A DNA stretch of 64,000 nucleotides from Aphelocoma coerulescens (taxonomy: Eukaryota; Chordata; Aves; Passeriformes; Corvidae). Location of the stretch: contig NC_091017.1 in the NCBI RefSeq assembly GCF_041296385.1, positions 48,482,214-48,546,213 on the forward strand, in the 5' to 3' direction. A model generated the notes under the pieces. It was not told the origin of the DNA, searched no databases, and was given only the letters and a program-made list of their open reading frames with translations. The position numbers were made by a program, and so were the translations under genes. Below, in pieces: positions 22,246 to 33,940 of the stretch (position 1 is the first letter of the stretch; each line of letters opens with the position of its first letter).

Positions 22246-23886
22246 GGCTAATGAAATCTTCACTTTGGCTATCATTTGTGACTACAGAAGAAACCCAAGG
22301 ATATCCCTTGGATAATATGACAGATTAAGAAATTTGTTATTTGGCTGATGAACCCTTTCAGTTCACTTAGAAGTAGAAACCAAATACTTTTTCTACTTTA
22401 ATATTCTTGCCATATTTTAAAGCTAATTTTGATGAAAATGTAGTTGTTGTTCAGTTGCTTTGAATTCATTTTCTTCAGCCAATTAATTTTCTTAAAATTC
22501 TTTTGTAGTGTTAACTCACGTTTTCATAGTGCAAAGTGTTTCAGCTGTAGATTACAACAAATGTGTAGCCTCTAAGTCAAAGTTGGTTGATGGTGGGTTT
22601 TTGGACTGGAGTTATAAAGTAACAGTTCTGTATTTCGTATGCCACAGATCAGTGTTAAACTGTCACATCGACAGAACCATGCCTTTTCATTTAACATGTG
22701 GTATGCTGGTAAGAAGTTGAGTTCTGGCTCTAGCAGAATTGTCTTACAGTCAACAAAGTAAAACATTTAATATAAATTTACTTTACTTTTGAATCATTAG
22801 ACAATCTGTTTTATGCTATGTGGTATCTTCATAATGCTGATACACCTCCCCCATCAAAAGCTGTCACAAGCACATTCCAGCAAAATGCAAATATAACTAC
22901 AACAAGATGACAAAAATAGACTTAAAATATACATATCTACTAATCAACATTTCTCCTACAAAGAAGAAATTGGCTGTATGGGCTATTTGGAGTAGTTTTG
23001 AATAGTTGCTATTTATATTCCATATCTGTATAATTATGCAACACGAAAATGAGACCTCACAATAAACACTGTCTGTGCAGTAATTAATTTCACCCAGCAG
23101 CAGAGTTTGAGTATTTGAACACTGATTCAAGAGAGACTGAAAGAATTTGTGCTTACCTTTTACGTACGTCAGTGAAATCATTCCATGATGAAGATGGCCA
23201 AAGAAAATTATTGTCTTGTTTAGTCAAGTCCAGAAATAGAAGAGTTCAGCAGCTGTGTGCATGTACACTCAGCACCACTTTTCAGGGTAGTAATAAAGGT
23301 ATTGTAGATAACGCTGACATTATAAATCTTGCTGACCTGAAATTTGCAGCACAAATGGATGCTGTCAAATATTAAATCTACTTGCAGACATAGTCCCTCT
23401 CACTTTTTTTTCTAAGTCCCTTAGACTTTGTTAATTTTTACAAGAATTTTAGAAGGTGAAAACATTCTATAATGTAATTCCACCACACAATATTAAGGAA
23501 GAAAAGTAATTTTTAAATTTTCTTTAGAGACAGGAATAAAGGAACAATGGAGAGTAGAAGCTGAGGTATTTGTATGGTAGATAGACTTTTTTTCAATCAG
23601 ATATCTATATATCACACCTCTCATCTTTTGAAGTGGATTTCTTGAGGACTGCCATCCTGATTCAATGTTCTTATGAGACACAGAGGGCAAATTCTCTGTT
23701 ACTGAAAGCGTATCCCTGTTAAGTCTGAATTAATCATGCTATTGCAACTTAGGAATTTATTAACCCAGTTTCAGGTGATATGACATTGAAATTTCATGAC
23801 ACTTTTTTTTCCAGCAACTTGGCCATTGAACAAAAGTGATTGAGAACTGCCTCAATGTATATGCCAAACTGGCTGCAGAGGCAGGG
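22246..23886. other. Unique DNA, no gene seen
   Basis: No repeat or gene recognised. A frame at 23,115-23,375 (86 codons, plus) has fairly even composition, but no domain I know. I see no strong splice or translation context, and I leave it uncalled. Confidence 0.5.
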
Positions 23887-24002
23887 CTCTGTCACTCCTT
23901 CTGGTACAAAAGCCATCGTCACTACTGCAGTACTACAAAAGCTGTCACTACTATCACTACTCCAAAAACTGTCACTACTACAAGAGCTCTGTCACTCCTG
24001 CT
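23887..24002 (+). repeat. Short degenerate minisatellite (GTCACTACT units)
   Basis: Three to four imperfect copies of an AAAAGC.GTCACTACT.. unit of roughly 24-30 bp, bordered on both sides by CTCTGTCACTCCT. In one frame it would encode a Thr-rich run (TTKAVTTITTPKTVTTT), which is what such a repeat gives by chance. No coding role is supported. Confidence 0.6.
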
Positions 24003-25932
24003 GAAGAAAGAGGGAAGTTGACGGTACTAACCCCACTGGAACTCTTGGATGACCAGGCAGGAGTGGTTTCCTGCTCTCCAGCCATTTTCCTTTCTCCCAG
24101 TAGGCAGACTTTTTTTTTAAGAAGATAGCTATTTAAAATGTGACTCTGATCACAAAGTAATTTTACCATCTCTATTTAGATTTCTAAATAAATACATGAC
24201 TTTGAGGAGCTCTTGCTAACTATATTCCCCATTCTAATTCAATAACCCTTCCCAATTTGGAAATGTCAGTGTATGTGCAATGCTATATAAAAATAGTATC
24301 AAAATCACTAAGAAGCTTTTCTGCTTTCTTTTCACAAGTAACCTCAGATTTCTCTTTCACTTGACTGATCTTTATCCAAAAGTAAGGAGATTTCAAACAC
24401 ATAAACAAACCAAAAAAACCAAGAGCAAAGCAAGCATCCTTACTACCCTAAATTTAGCCAAATATGAGGTACATATTTGCAACTGTATCTGGCTGATAAA
24501 ATGTGGTGATTTATAATCTAAGAGCCAGGGAAAAAAATCAAGCTAATAATTACAGTCATCAAAACCTTCCTCTCGTGGTTTACTACTGAACACCTACTTC
24601 TATATTCTGCCATGTATCAATTTCTAATTCATGTTCTGATTGCAATCAGGGGACATCATTGCTCTGTTTCTGCTGGTCTTCACTAATGTTCACAGCCATT
24701 TTTCAGCCATAAGACTCAGATTCCAGCAGAGAAGACACAATGCCTAAATTTGTTTTATAGCTGAAATTAGGGAAACCCTCCTAATGAATGAAAACCAAAT
24801 CATCACATCCCACTGCTATAGCTTTATTTTTTAGCCAGGATCTTTTAATACTAATCCTAACAAACCTATGAGGATTAAAGAAAAAAAAAAAAACTTCTCT
24901 TTTCCTCTATCTAAATCTTTTGCTTTCCCTAATTAACTGTCTAGGTTGGAAGATTCACTGATTATTTGCTTTACCAGTGATATATATATATACTGCATAA
25001 ACAGACTTTGAAATGATACTTTAGATTTCCAACTTTCCCTGTTAAATAAAAGACATGATATGCTTTTAGGCTTTCAACAAGGCCCTTGTCATTCTAAAAC
25101 TGCTGGGTTATGTTTTTTTTAATAGCCCTATCTTCCCCCTTCTAACTTCAATTCTAAATACAGATTTATCATTATCTGATTTAGGTAAACGAAATAAAGC
25201 AAATTAATGTACCCCAGGATTTAGTGTTTTGCTGCAACCTGTTTACTAAGAGCCAGCACTGAGTCACATATATTCTGGTTTAAGTAACTAAAGAGATTGG
25301 TCAAGACAAGATTTATGTATTAATAGTAAATAAATATATCCTTAGTAAGTATTTATTGCTATGCAATGTCGTTAATACTGAATGTCTCCAGTGGAATATT
25401 TTATATTTTATTCAAAGAGACAAAAAGCCTGATTCTGACTTTGTATATAATCAGGTTAAAATCAGTCCACAGGTGATAAGAATCAACATTTTTCTCCACT
25501 TACAGTAATGACTCCCATAAGCAGCTTGCATAAAATGAATAAATATATCTCTATAGGGCAGAGGACAGCCATGCTTCCTCAGGGGCTCAAGTGGAGGCTG
25601 CAAACTACAAAAATGTAATCCTTAGTGAAGACCTCCAGAATCCATATATTTGTTGAAAAATATCTATCCTTTCCCCATATGAACCCCACTCCCCCAAAAA
25701 TCCAATCAGTGAAGCAACCCTGAGAATGCCTACTTCAGACAATGTATGTAACTAGTCTTTATAGCAATATTTTCCTCTGTCTTTCAGACATCAGGTGCTT
25801 GTCTTGGATTTTACTCCCTGAAAAGCATCAGACCATTTTAATATGTTGAAGTAATTTTGGAGGTAATAAATATAGCTTTATGCAGAATAATTTTTCTGTC
25901 TTCACTGTTGGTTGAGATCAAATATTGACTTG
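24003..25932. other. Unique AT-rich DNA, no gene seen
   Basis: Contains an A13 run near 24,881 and a short TA tract near 24,983. No recognised transposon or exon. Confidence 0.55.
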
Positions 25933-25981
25933 TATGGAATACATATCTCTACAAACTAGTTTTAGAGATATATATTCCATA
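25933..25981. repeat. 49-bp near-perfect palindrome
   Basis: The left arm 25,933-25,951 (TATGGAATACATATCTCTA) pairs with the right arm 25,963-25,981 (TAGAGATATATATTCCATA) at 18 of 19 positions. The centre is itself the palindrome AAACTAGTTT (25,953-25,962) with a single extra C at 25,952. The whole block can extrude as a hairpin or cruciform with almost no loop. A relic of a palindromic DNA transposon or a replication-slippage product is possible. It does not look like a pre-miRNA, because the stem is short and has no terminal loop of the usual size. Confidence 0.75.
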
Positions 25982-28104
25982 TTCCATTCTACAGACGACA
26001 AAAGCTTAAAGCTTCAGTAATGAAATACCGTCTTCAAAATTTTAGGAATAAGTTTCCTAATGATTTTACAGAGCTCTCTCAAGCAACTATTTCTCTAGGT
26101 CTAATGACTTTAAAGGTAAGTTACAGCTTTGTTACAATACTTGATTTCCTGCCTTTGAAAGAAACATTTTTTTATCTATTTTTTTTAATGTTTTTGATTC
26201 TTTTCCCATGTACATATGTGTATTATAGGTGTTCATAACTATACAGCATGTAATGGAAATAACAAATCAAGACAGAAATCACATGTCATTACTTTTTTCT
26301 CTGATAATGAACTGTCTTGATTTCAGTTACTAACATGTAGACTGGTACTCACCATTGTCACATAAGTCACACATCATTTGTACTTTTCCAAATACTATGG
26401 ATAATGAAATAATAAATTTTTATGGATGGGTGAAACTATTGTTCTACCACTGTATGAGGTAAGCCATGTGAACACACAGGAGCCAAAGCTTATGCTAAAC
26501 ATCACCCTATTATGTTGAAAGTACCATAAATTAGAAACTAAAGGCAGGAAAAGAATCATTGCAAATATGAGTTTCTGTGCCTAACTGGAGACAGCAAAGT
26601 GGGATCACTTCAGGTTACTGAAACTAGCACTGCTCACTGATCAGATTAAAAGGAAGACATGGTGAACAGTTGTAGTAGCACTGTCTTTAAAGGAACATAG
26701 GTAAGAAGCTTGAAGTCAGATTTGGTTTCACTGAGCCTTGGTCAGACTCACTAGAGACCAGAGATGTAGCCCAGCTATGAGGTATTGCTCTGGAATGAGG
26801 GGAATTCAGTTTGTTCAGACCATGACCAGCAAAGTTATTTTGTACCTCTGAGATCTGACTGTGCAGGTGCTTCTGCTGTTTGGTGTTTAAACCACATTTT
26901 ACAAACCAGAAGGTTCTGTGAAGTTGTTCTGAGAGCGCTTTTCTGCCAATATGGGTTGCTCCAATACTAATTTTAAAATCTTAAATAATTTAGAAATTAG
27001 ATACTTGTGTTCAATCTGTTTGAAAGGAACAGGAAAGGTCAGAAGTTAGGAAGAGGAAGAGCAAGGAAACAAATAAGAATGGGAAGCATTGCTATTGCTA
27101 GTAACATTATAGGGAAGTTATCAAAACCAGAGATCACAGGAAAAGTAATACCTTAAATCAACAAGGGTGTAAACAGGTTAAGTGGGTACCACAGGTAGAA
27201 CACAGAAGGAAACAAAAGCTATCTGAAAATCCTAGGCACTAGCTGATAGTATTTGAGGTTTAAGGACACTAATTAACAAATTTACTAAGTCCTGTCCTGT
27301 CTTATTTTAAAGACTAATGGATAGCTGGACTCTTCAGGTAGGAATATGAAGAAAGGGAAGCAACAAATTGGAGTTGATATACTGCAACCTAAATAATCTG
27401 GTTTTCTTTGTATCCTTATTAAAAAACACAGCCAGCACTGGGAGTTAAAAATAGGCAGACATCTGAAGAATAACAAAATCTTAAAACTCAGAAAATGAAA
27501 CTTTAAAACAAATAATAGTGACAAAGAAACAGAACTACTTTTTGATGTTACAAGTAAAAGCGGAATAGGTGAGGGGAAACAATAGCCAAACTATGTCAAG
27601 ATCTTAAATAGGCTTACAAAATGGTCTCTGAGCAAGATCTTACATTAGCTCAGTAAGCACTGCCAAGATTCCAAGTGAAAAGCAAACAAAAGATGCTGAT
27701 AAACAGCAATGTGTGTAAACTCAGGGATAAGTAAGCAAGATGTCCCAGAGGAAGTGTCTAGGTATTCTCTTTTTTCACAACATAAAAGTATGAAAAGCAC
27801 TAGGAGCACTTTGATTAATTACATTACCACAATACCGACTGTTTTGGAAACACATAAACATATTAATCTCTAAGGAATAACCATTGCAAGAAAAGTGGAT
27901 ATTCTCTTGTTCGAGCAGGAGTGAATCAGAGTGCAGTGCAAAAGAGGGACATAGCCAGGATCAGAGAAGGTTGTAGCCATGCTTCCATCTGGACACAAAA
28001 CAGAACCCCTGTACCTCTGAGCCAAGCTATTCATGCGGTGCAAATGACACTGTTAGGTATGGAACATAAAACTTACGTTCATTTAAACTACTCTGTGAGG
28101 GCTC
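25982..28104. other. Unique DNA, no gene seen
   Basis: No gene or recognised repeat. The open frames here (72 codons or fewer on the plus strand) have a hydrophobic AT-rich composition typical of chance frames. Confidence 0.55.
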
Positions 28105-28134
28105 AACCCTAACCCTAAACATAATCCTAACCCC
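28105..28134 (-). repeat. Interstitial telomere-like repeat, five hexamers
   Basis: AACCCT AACCCT AAACAT AATCCT AACCCC: thirty bases in perfect hexamer register. Two exact vertebrate telomere units are followed by three with one or two changes each. On the minus strand it reads as TTAGGG-type repeats. Short internal telomere runs are known in vertebrate chromosomes and often mark repaired double-strand breaks. This one could also be chance or part of an unrecognised repeat. Confidence 0.75.
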
Positions 28135-31100
28135 AAGTGAAGCAGTAAAAGCAGCCTTTTCCTGAAGCTAGTGCCAATCAGAAAGGTGTGGAGGGAGCAA
28201 TGCTGGAGCAGTGTCGTGCTCCCCTTGGCACAGCTTTTGTAGTTGCAGCGTCCTTGGAGCTCTGGACCTTGTGGTTTTTTAAGCCTAACTCCAAAAGGCA
28301 TGCTAGACTACACATGATAATTTTGTTCACAGTCACTGAGCCGTACCGACAGGCACGAGAGAGAGCAGACTGCACTACATCCTTTGGGAGATGGTGACGG
28401 CTCTCACAGATCTCTGTGGTTTTTAACTCCTCATGACTTGTAACTCATAGAACTTCAAAATGCCTGTCTTTAAAAGGGAACCAAATACTGTCTTATGAGA
28501 GCTTATTCAGCACAATAGAATAGTTAACAAAGGAATAGCAAGGAATGAAAAAACAGGACAAAGAAGCAGAATTTTATTTCAAGAGGAAAATGAAGCAAAA
28601 ACAGGTTCTCCATTTTACAGCGTCAGTGGGAATGTATAATTTCAAATGCAAGTTCAAAGTTTGACACAGTTGATCATGGTATTTAAAATACTTACATAAG
28701 CATGTTCATTGGGTTGTGTCCGTGCCTGTCTCTAGGAGAAAAATACAACATACCACACAAGGAAAGTTACTAATATGGAGATTTTAATGATTAAATAGAG
28801 ACATATATAAAGGTAACAAGTAAAACCACAACCTATCCACCGCTTACCTGTAAAAATAAAAGACTCTCTCTACCAGCTTTGCTTTCCTAATTAGCTGAAT
28901 ACTTGTCAAGAATGATTAATGAGCAATTCATTATACCTTGCTGTTAACCTGGGATTAAAGATTAAGAAGCAAATCCTGAGTTAAATCTTTGTGCCTGAGA
29001 GGCACCAAGATTCTGCAACAGTGACTGTGCACAAGGACATACAAGATACCAGAGGAATTGTAATGAGGAGACAGCAACACGATTTCGGGTGGGGCACCAT
29101 TTTCTGTATGTGGTCAGTTTAGGCTTAAGGCTTCACAACCTTTGCTTCACAAAAGGCTCAAAGCTGCTGGAAGGTTGGCAAAGTTTCTCTTATTGTTCTG
29201 CTCAAATACCCCATTGTTCAAAAGACTTACAAGTAGCTTTTTCTGAATGAGAAAAAAAATACTTGTCAGTATTTTAGAAACACAGAAAGACAGAGAAAAA
29301 AATGCTAAGGGATGTAAATGGTTCTCTCTATAAATGTACTTTGTACCAGGAAGGAATCATACTGCCAATAATCCATAATTTCTTGTCTGGCATGATTTTC
29401 AAGTCTCAGAAGCAACTGACATGTGAAATAAAGTACAGTGCCCAGTACAGCTGGACAAAGATTTAGAAACTATACCATGATGACAATATCTATATTGGAA
29501 TAGAGATAAGATTGAATATTCAACCTTTTTCCTTTTTGCTAATTTCAATGTTTTTGATAGAGATACTTGGAGATTCCCTAGGCAATTATTCTGTATGGTG
29601 CTAGGAAATTAAGCAACAATCTCCACTCAAGAGCAGGTTCCACTGCTGAAGTAATCAGACAGATCTCATCCAAATTAGTGAAGTAATTTTATTTCCATCA
29701 ACAGGGTATCCAGCTCTATTTCTTGACTCTTCCACCTCCTGCACAATTTTTTGTTCTGTTTACACTGTGTTCATTCAATATTGGTAAAGAAATTATTTTC
29801 TTTTCTTCCACCTGTCACGTATAATTTTGAATTGGCTCAGATTGCCAAAACAATACAGTCACAATTTTCTGGTGATGTGGAAATGCATCTTGAAATTAAA
29901 TACATCCTGCAGCAGCAGAATGTTTCTCTGCCAAATTATATATACAGCACAAATTTTACAGATAAGTGTCTCCTCTCCAATTGGGCTATTAAGGCCATGA
30001 TTTTGGCCTTACTAAAACATGGTTTTGGTACTTTTAATCATATTTTATTCTACTACAGAACACCAGGACTTTCACAAAGATGTTTTTCTGCACCAGACAG
30101 AAACTGCACAAAGTCAGACATTGACAATTGAGAGAATACGATCTGATGACATTATTCAGTGAGTGAGTCAGTGCATCTACTCAGGCATGAAAAAGAAAGG
30201 AACTGTGTTTTAATGTGGTATGTACTGTCACAGGATTATCAAAGGAAATACAAGTGGGAGACAATGTGCAGCTACATTAAATCCCTTAGCATTTGAGTTC
30301 CTCAGTGCTGTGCCTTGTAAGCAGAACATAAGAAACCTTTGGAGCACCAGCAGCATGTGGCACAGCCTGCATAAACTGAAGCAAAAGCCTTTGAAAATGC
30401 AAATCTCCTGTGGCAAAAGTGCAACTGTTCTGGCCCCACGAAATTAGAGTCTAACTGCAAAGTTGGAAGTCCAATTCATTCTAGGATTCAAACCTTTCTG
30501 CTGTTGAATGTTTTGTGATGTTGGGATTTTTGCTCGTGGACCCTCTTAAGGAGTAGGATTTTTTATGGCAGTAAGAAATATCAGCCTTTGGTCCCCACGT
30601 TTTATAATCTGTAATTAATCAAATGCCATAAAAATTTATAGTACATTAAAGGTTATATTTTTCCAAATGTACTGAGAGGAACACACTGCGAAATGAATTT
30701 TATGCAATATGGCAGATTTTCAAACACCCAACAAAATAAGTCACTATATTTTAGAAGCAGGATGTGTGCTCAGGCACAGATGGTTATGTTTTTCCTTTAA
30801 AAGAAATCTTCTCTCAAAGATCCACAACAATAAACAAAAACAGTTCTCTAGACTATCAGAGAACATTTTATAAGAAACTACTGCTCTTCTTGCCCACTAT
30901 GCGCTCCTTCTGTCATTAAACTTAAGTAGATTGACAGATATAACTCTTGTAAGTGTCTGCTGCATCCTCTGTTATTTTGGAAAAAAAGATGTTGACTCCG
31001 TCAAAAGCAAAAGGGGGAAGGGGAAGAGAGAAAGAAAGAGAGAGAAGGAGGGAGGGGCCTGAATGCCACTATTCCTCTGCCTGGTGTTTCTCTTTTCCCT

Positions 31101-33039
31101 GCATTTGTAAGGTCATTCTATAAAATCAGGTTTTATCAGGCACAATTAAGTAGCATTTCCCTGTATAATTTTACCTGACCTGGTTTGGTATTTTAGGTAA
31201 ACCAAATAGAGCAAAGCAATTAAAAAGTGTTTAGACATAGCATTCTGGTAAATAGAAGTTGTAATTTCAAATGTCACTTTCTCTTTGTGGTTTTAACCTG
31301 AGTCTCACAACACATATTTGCTATACACCCATTATGGAGACAGCCTGAATGCTACAGTGAAAGGATTATGTAACAGTCACTTTTCTGCCCAGGTGTCCAA
31401 CTTTCAGAGTTGTTGAGATACACTTGAAAATGTGGCCAGAGATCCTAGAAAGGGTAAACTAAGAGAATAATAATAACTGCAAAAAAAGTCATGGAAATTT
31501 AGAATCCTTTAATCTGAGACAGAGGTTGACTGATTGACTGGGATTAGAAATTCTGGAGGATAGGTTCTACATTTAAGAACTGCGTAATTCCCACATGATT
31601 TAAGGCTCTGAAAACACATGGTGATGTCTTCCAGGCCACTGTTTTACCCTAATGGTAACAAAGAAAGAAAATTGCAGTTTCCAAAAATGACCTTCATCTC
31701 ACTAAAAGGAGGTAGGCTCTGAGGATCTTACAGAGGCACTGCAGAAAGGAGATCACAAAATGAAACACTGCAGCTGCTATAGACCAGTCAACAGGTCTGC
31801 CAGCATAAAACACTCAAGATACTATGCCCTGGATATTTTTGGATATATCTAAACAGACCAATATAGTTGGGATGCCTTTTCTTATGCCTCTAAACTCAGA
31901 CCTGAAAGAAGTTACACATTTATAGTGACACTGAAGTAAAAAAGAAATCTTAAAGTGCAGGAAAAAAAAAAAAATAGGCTCCTGAAGTGTTTCAGACTCA
32001 ACACTCATGTGTTGACAAAGAGTTAGCTATTTATAATTTAGATATAATACTGTATCATTGTGTATTATGTAACTGCAACAAAGGGAAATTACAAAGAGAT
32101 TTCTTTTTTTCCTGGCAAATTATGGAGGAGGAGGGCAAAGCTGTTATGTACTTGAATTGTATAATATTTACTGAATTTAAATTACATTTGCACACACTTT
32201 AAAGATTTTTGTACTCAAACTGTACAGTTGCCAACCAGTAACTGCAAAGGACATAACAATTTACTGATATTAACATATTTTGTACATTGTTCCGCAAGTG
32301 AATTAATTGTAAGCTGTGCACTTTTTCTTAATCACTGAATGCTTAGTCTCTAAGTGTTTAATTTGAAACATTACTGATTTGCAATATGTGTTTCAAGTTT
32401 AGTGTTTGCCTACATTCACTTTCCTTTCTGTCATTATCTGCTGATTAGTTTATCTATAATTGGCAGTCAATAAACTCTCCTTAATATACTGTACTGCTGT
32501 GTATCATTAAATATTGGTTGTGATCATAGAACTACTTCAGTGCTTTGGAATTGCAAGAACATGTAAAGGATGGTCTGATATTCTCTTTCTTACTGCATAA
32601 ACATTTAAACATCCAAAACATGAATTAGTAGCAATTCTATTTTAAATTGTAATCACTAGTTGTAATGGCACCTCATTACCTTAAATCCTGGTTTAGTTGC
32701 AAAATCAGTATGTAGTCAGCAACTGGAATAAAGAAGTCATCTTTAAGCAACAATAACACATATTATAAAGAGATTCCTATTCAAATAAAATAGAGCAAAG
32801 TGCTATGTAGCAAAGCTTCACCCTCCAGAGAATCTGACTCATGCATTTCATTCTGTCCTAGAAGTCTGTGTGGCAGCATAATGTCAGAGACATCTCCAAA
32901 ACACCAAGCATCTCAAAAACTGCTCAGTAAACTAAAAAGTAAACCGTGTGCTAAAGTGTTTTGCTCAATCAAGGTCTTAATTTGTCCACATTAGTACAGC
33001 ATAGTCCTAGAAGTATTGTGAGTTAAGGTCTCCACATCA
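28135..33039. other. Unique DNA, no gene seen
   Basis: No gene recognised. The 126-codon frame at 29,751-30,131 (plus) has no identifiable domain and I treat it as chance. A GA-rich tract lies at 31,004-31,057 and an A13 run near 31,960. Confidence 0.5.
31004..31057. repeat. GA-rich purine tract
   Basis: Over 50 bases of almost pure A and G, including GGGGG, GGGG, GAGAGAGAG and GGGAGGGG runs. Could form triplex-like structure. Otherwise plain low complexity. Confidence 0.75.
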
Positions 33040-33665
33040 CACACCTGAGCTAACTTTATCCAGCCTTGGAAGGGGTCGGGTACCAGGAACATGATTTAAA
33101 ATGGCAAGCTGATCAGAGGGACTGTTTAACTAGCCAGCTACAAGAAATGGAGCAGTCAAGAGAAGGGATAGTTACCTTCTGCTCTGCACTCAACTAGACC
33201 ACATCTAGAATATTGCATCTAGATTTGGATAACTACAATAAAGGCAGGAGTTCAGGGGAAGGCTACCAGAATGATCAAGATTGTGTTGTTCACCCTGCAA
33301 AGAGAGGCTGAAGGACCAGGTCTTGTTGAGTGTGGAGGAAAGGTGGCTTCAGGGAGCCCTAAAAACCAGTAAGGAACCATATTGAGAAGATGGAGCCATA
33401 CCCCTGAAAGCACTGAGTGGGAAGAAGAGAAAACAGTGATAAGATGGAAAAAGATCAGACTGGACATAGGGGAAACTTTTTTCAGTACAAGTACAGGGGA
33501 GTCATTTGCCCTGTGAGATTGTGCACTCCATCCTTGAATGTTTTTAAATACCCATCTGGATACAGCCCTGGGAAACCTGGCCTGATTCTGCAGCTGATGG
33601 TGCCTGAATGGGAGGTTGTGGGAGAAACCTCCTTGTTTCCTTACAACATGGATTATTGTCTGATT
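33040..33665 (+). mobile_element. Old CR1 LINE 3' portion, plus strand
   Basis: Heavily diverged CR1 sequence. The recognisable blocks, in CR1 order, are: CTGCACTCAACTAGACCACA..GGATAACTACAATAAAGG (the ORF2 'ALVRPHLEY' and mid-tail region); AGAGAGGCTGAAGGACCAGG; TAAGATGG..AGACTGGACATAGGGGAAAC (the part encoding the FHLN-like phrase); and GGGAGTCATTTGCCCTGTGAGATTGTG. The final CR1 tail is not clean, and the 5' boundary is vague. Many frameshifts make it an old, dead copy, older looking than the 18-21 kb copies. Confidence 0.75.
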
Positions 33666-33892
33666 CAGTGACACATTTTAATACTGTGACCTTTTAAAAA
33701 GAGACAGTATCAACTACAAACAATCAGTTCAAATTTGAGAATGCTCACAGAGACAGGTGGAAAAAAAATATGTGCTTACATTTCCATTGCTATTGAAAAC
33801 CACTATTGTCACTACTGGACTAAAGCAGGTTTATGTTTGCCTAGCAGGGATTGTTGACAAGCAGTATTTCATTCTTCTACCCTCTTCCATGC

Positions 33893-33940
33893 CATAGAAT
33901 CATAGGATGGTTTGGGTAGGAGACCTTCACATATTTAGTC
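33893..33940 (-). mobile_element. CR1 3' tail fragment, minus strand
   Basis: CATAGAATCATAGGATGGTT followed by TGGGTAGGAGACC is the reverse complement of a CR1 3' end (AACC..ATCCTATGATTCTATG). Only about 50 bp are recognisable. It lies some 230 bp beyond the plus-strand CR1 relic and points the opposite way. Confidence 0.75.

Noticed and set aside
25933..25981. Pre-microRNA hairpin
   Set aside because: The stem is short, the terminal loop is nearly absent and the flanks do not extend the pairing, so the usual precursor geometry is lacking.
28083..28301. Leu/Gly repeat protein (LGLGLCLGLGL) on the minus strand
   Set aside because: The repeat is the translation of the TTAGGG-like telomeric hexamers and not a protein feature.
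29751..30131. 126-codon open frame, plus strand
   Set aside because: No known motif. The scattered Cys, Phe and Asn composition fits AT-rich chance coding.
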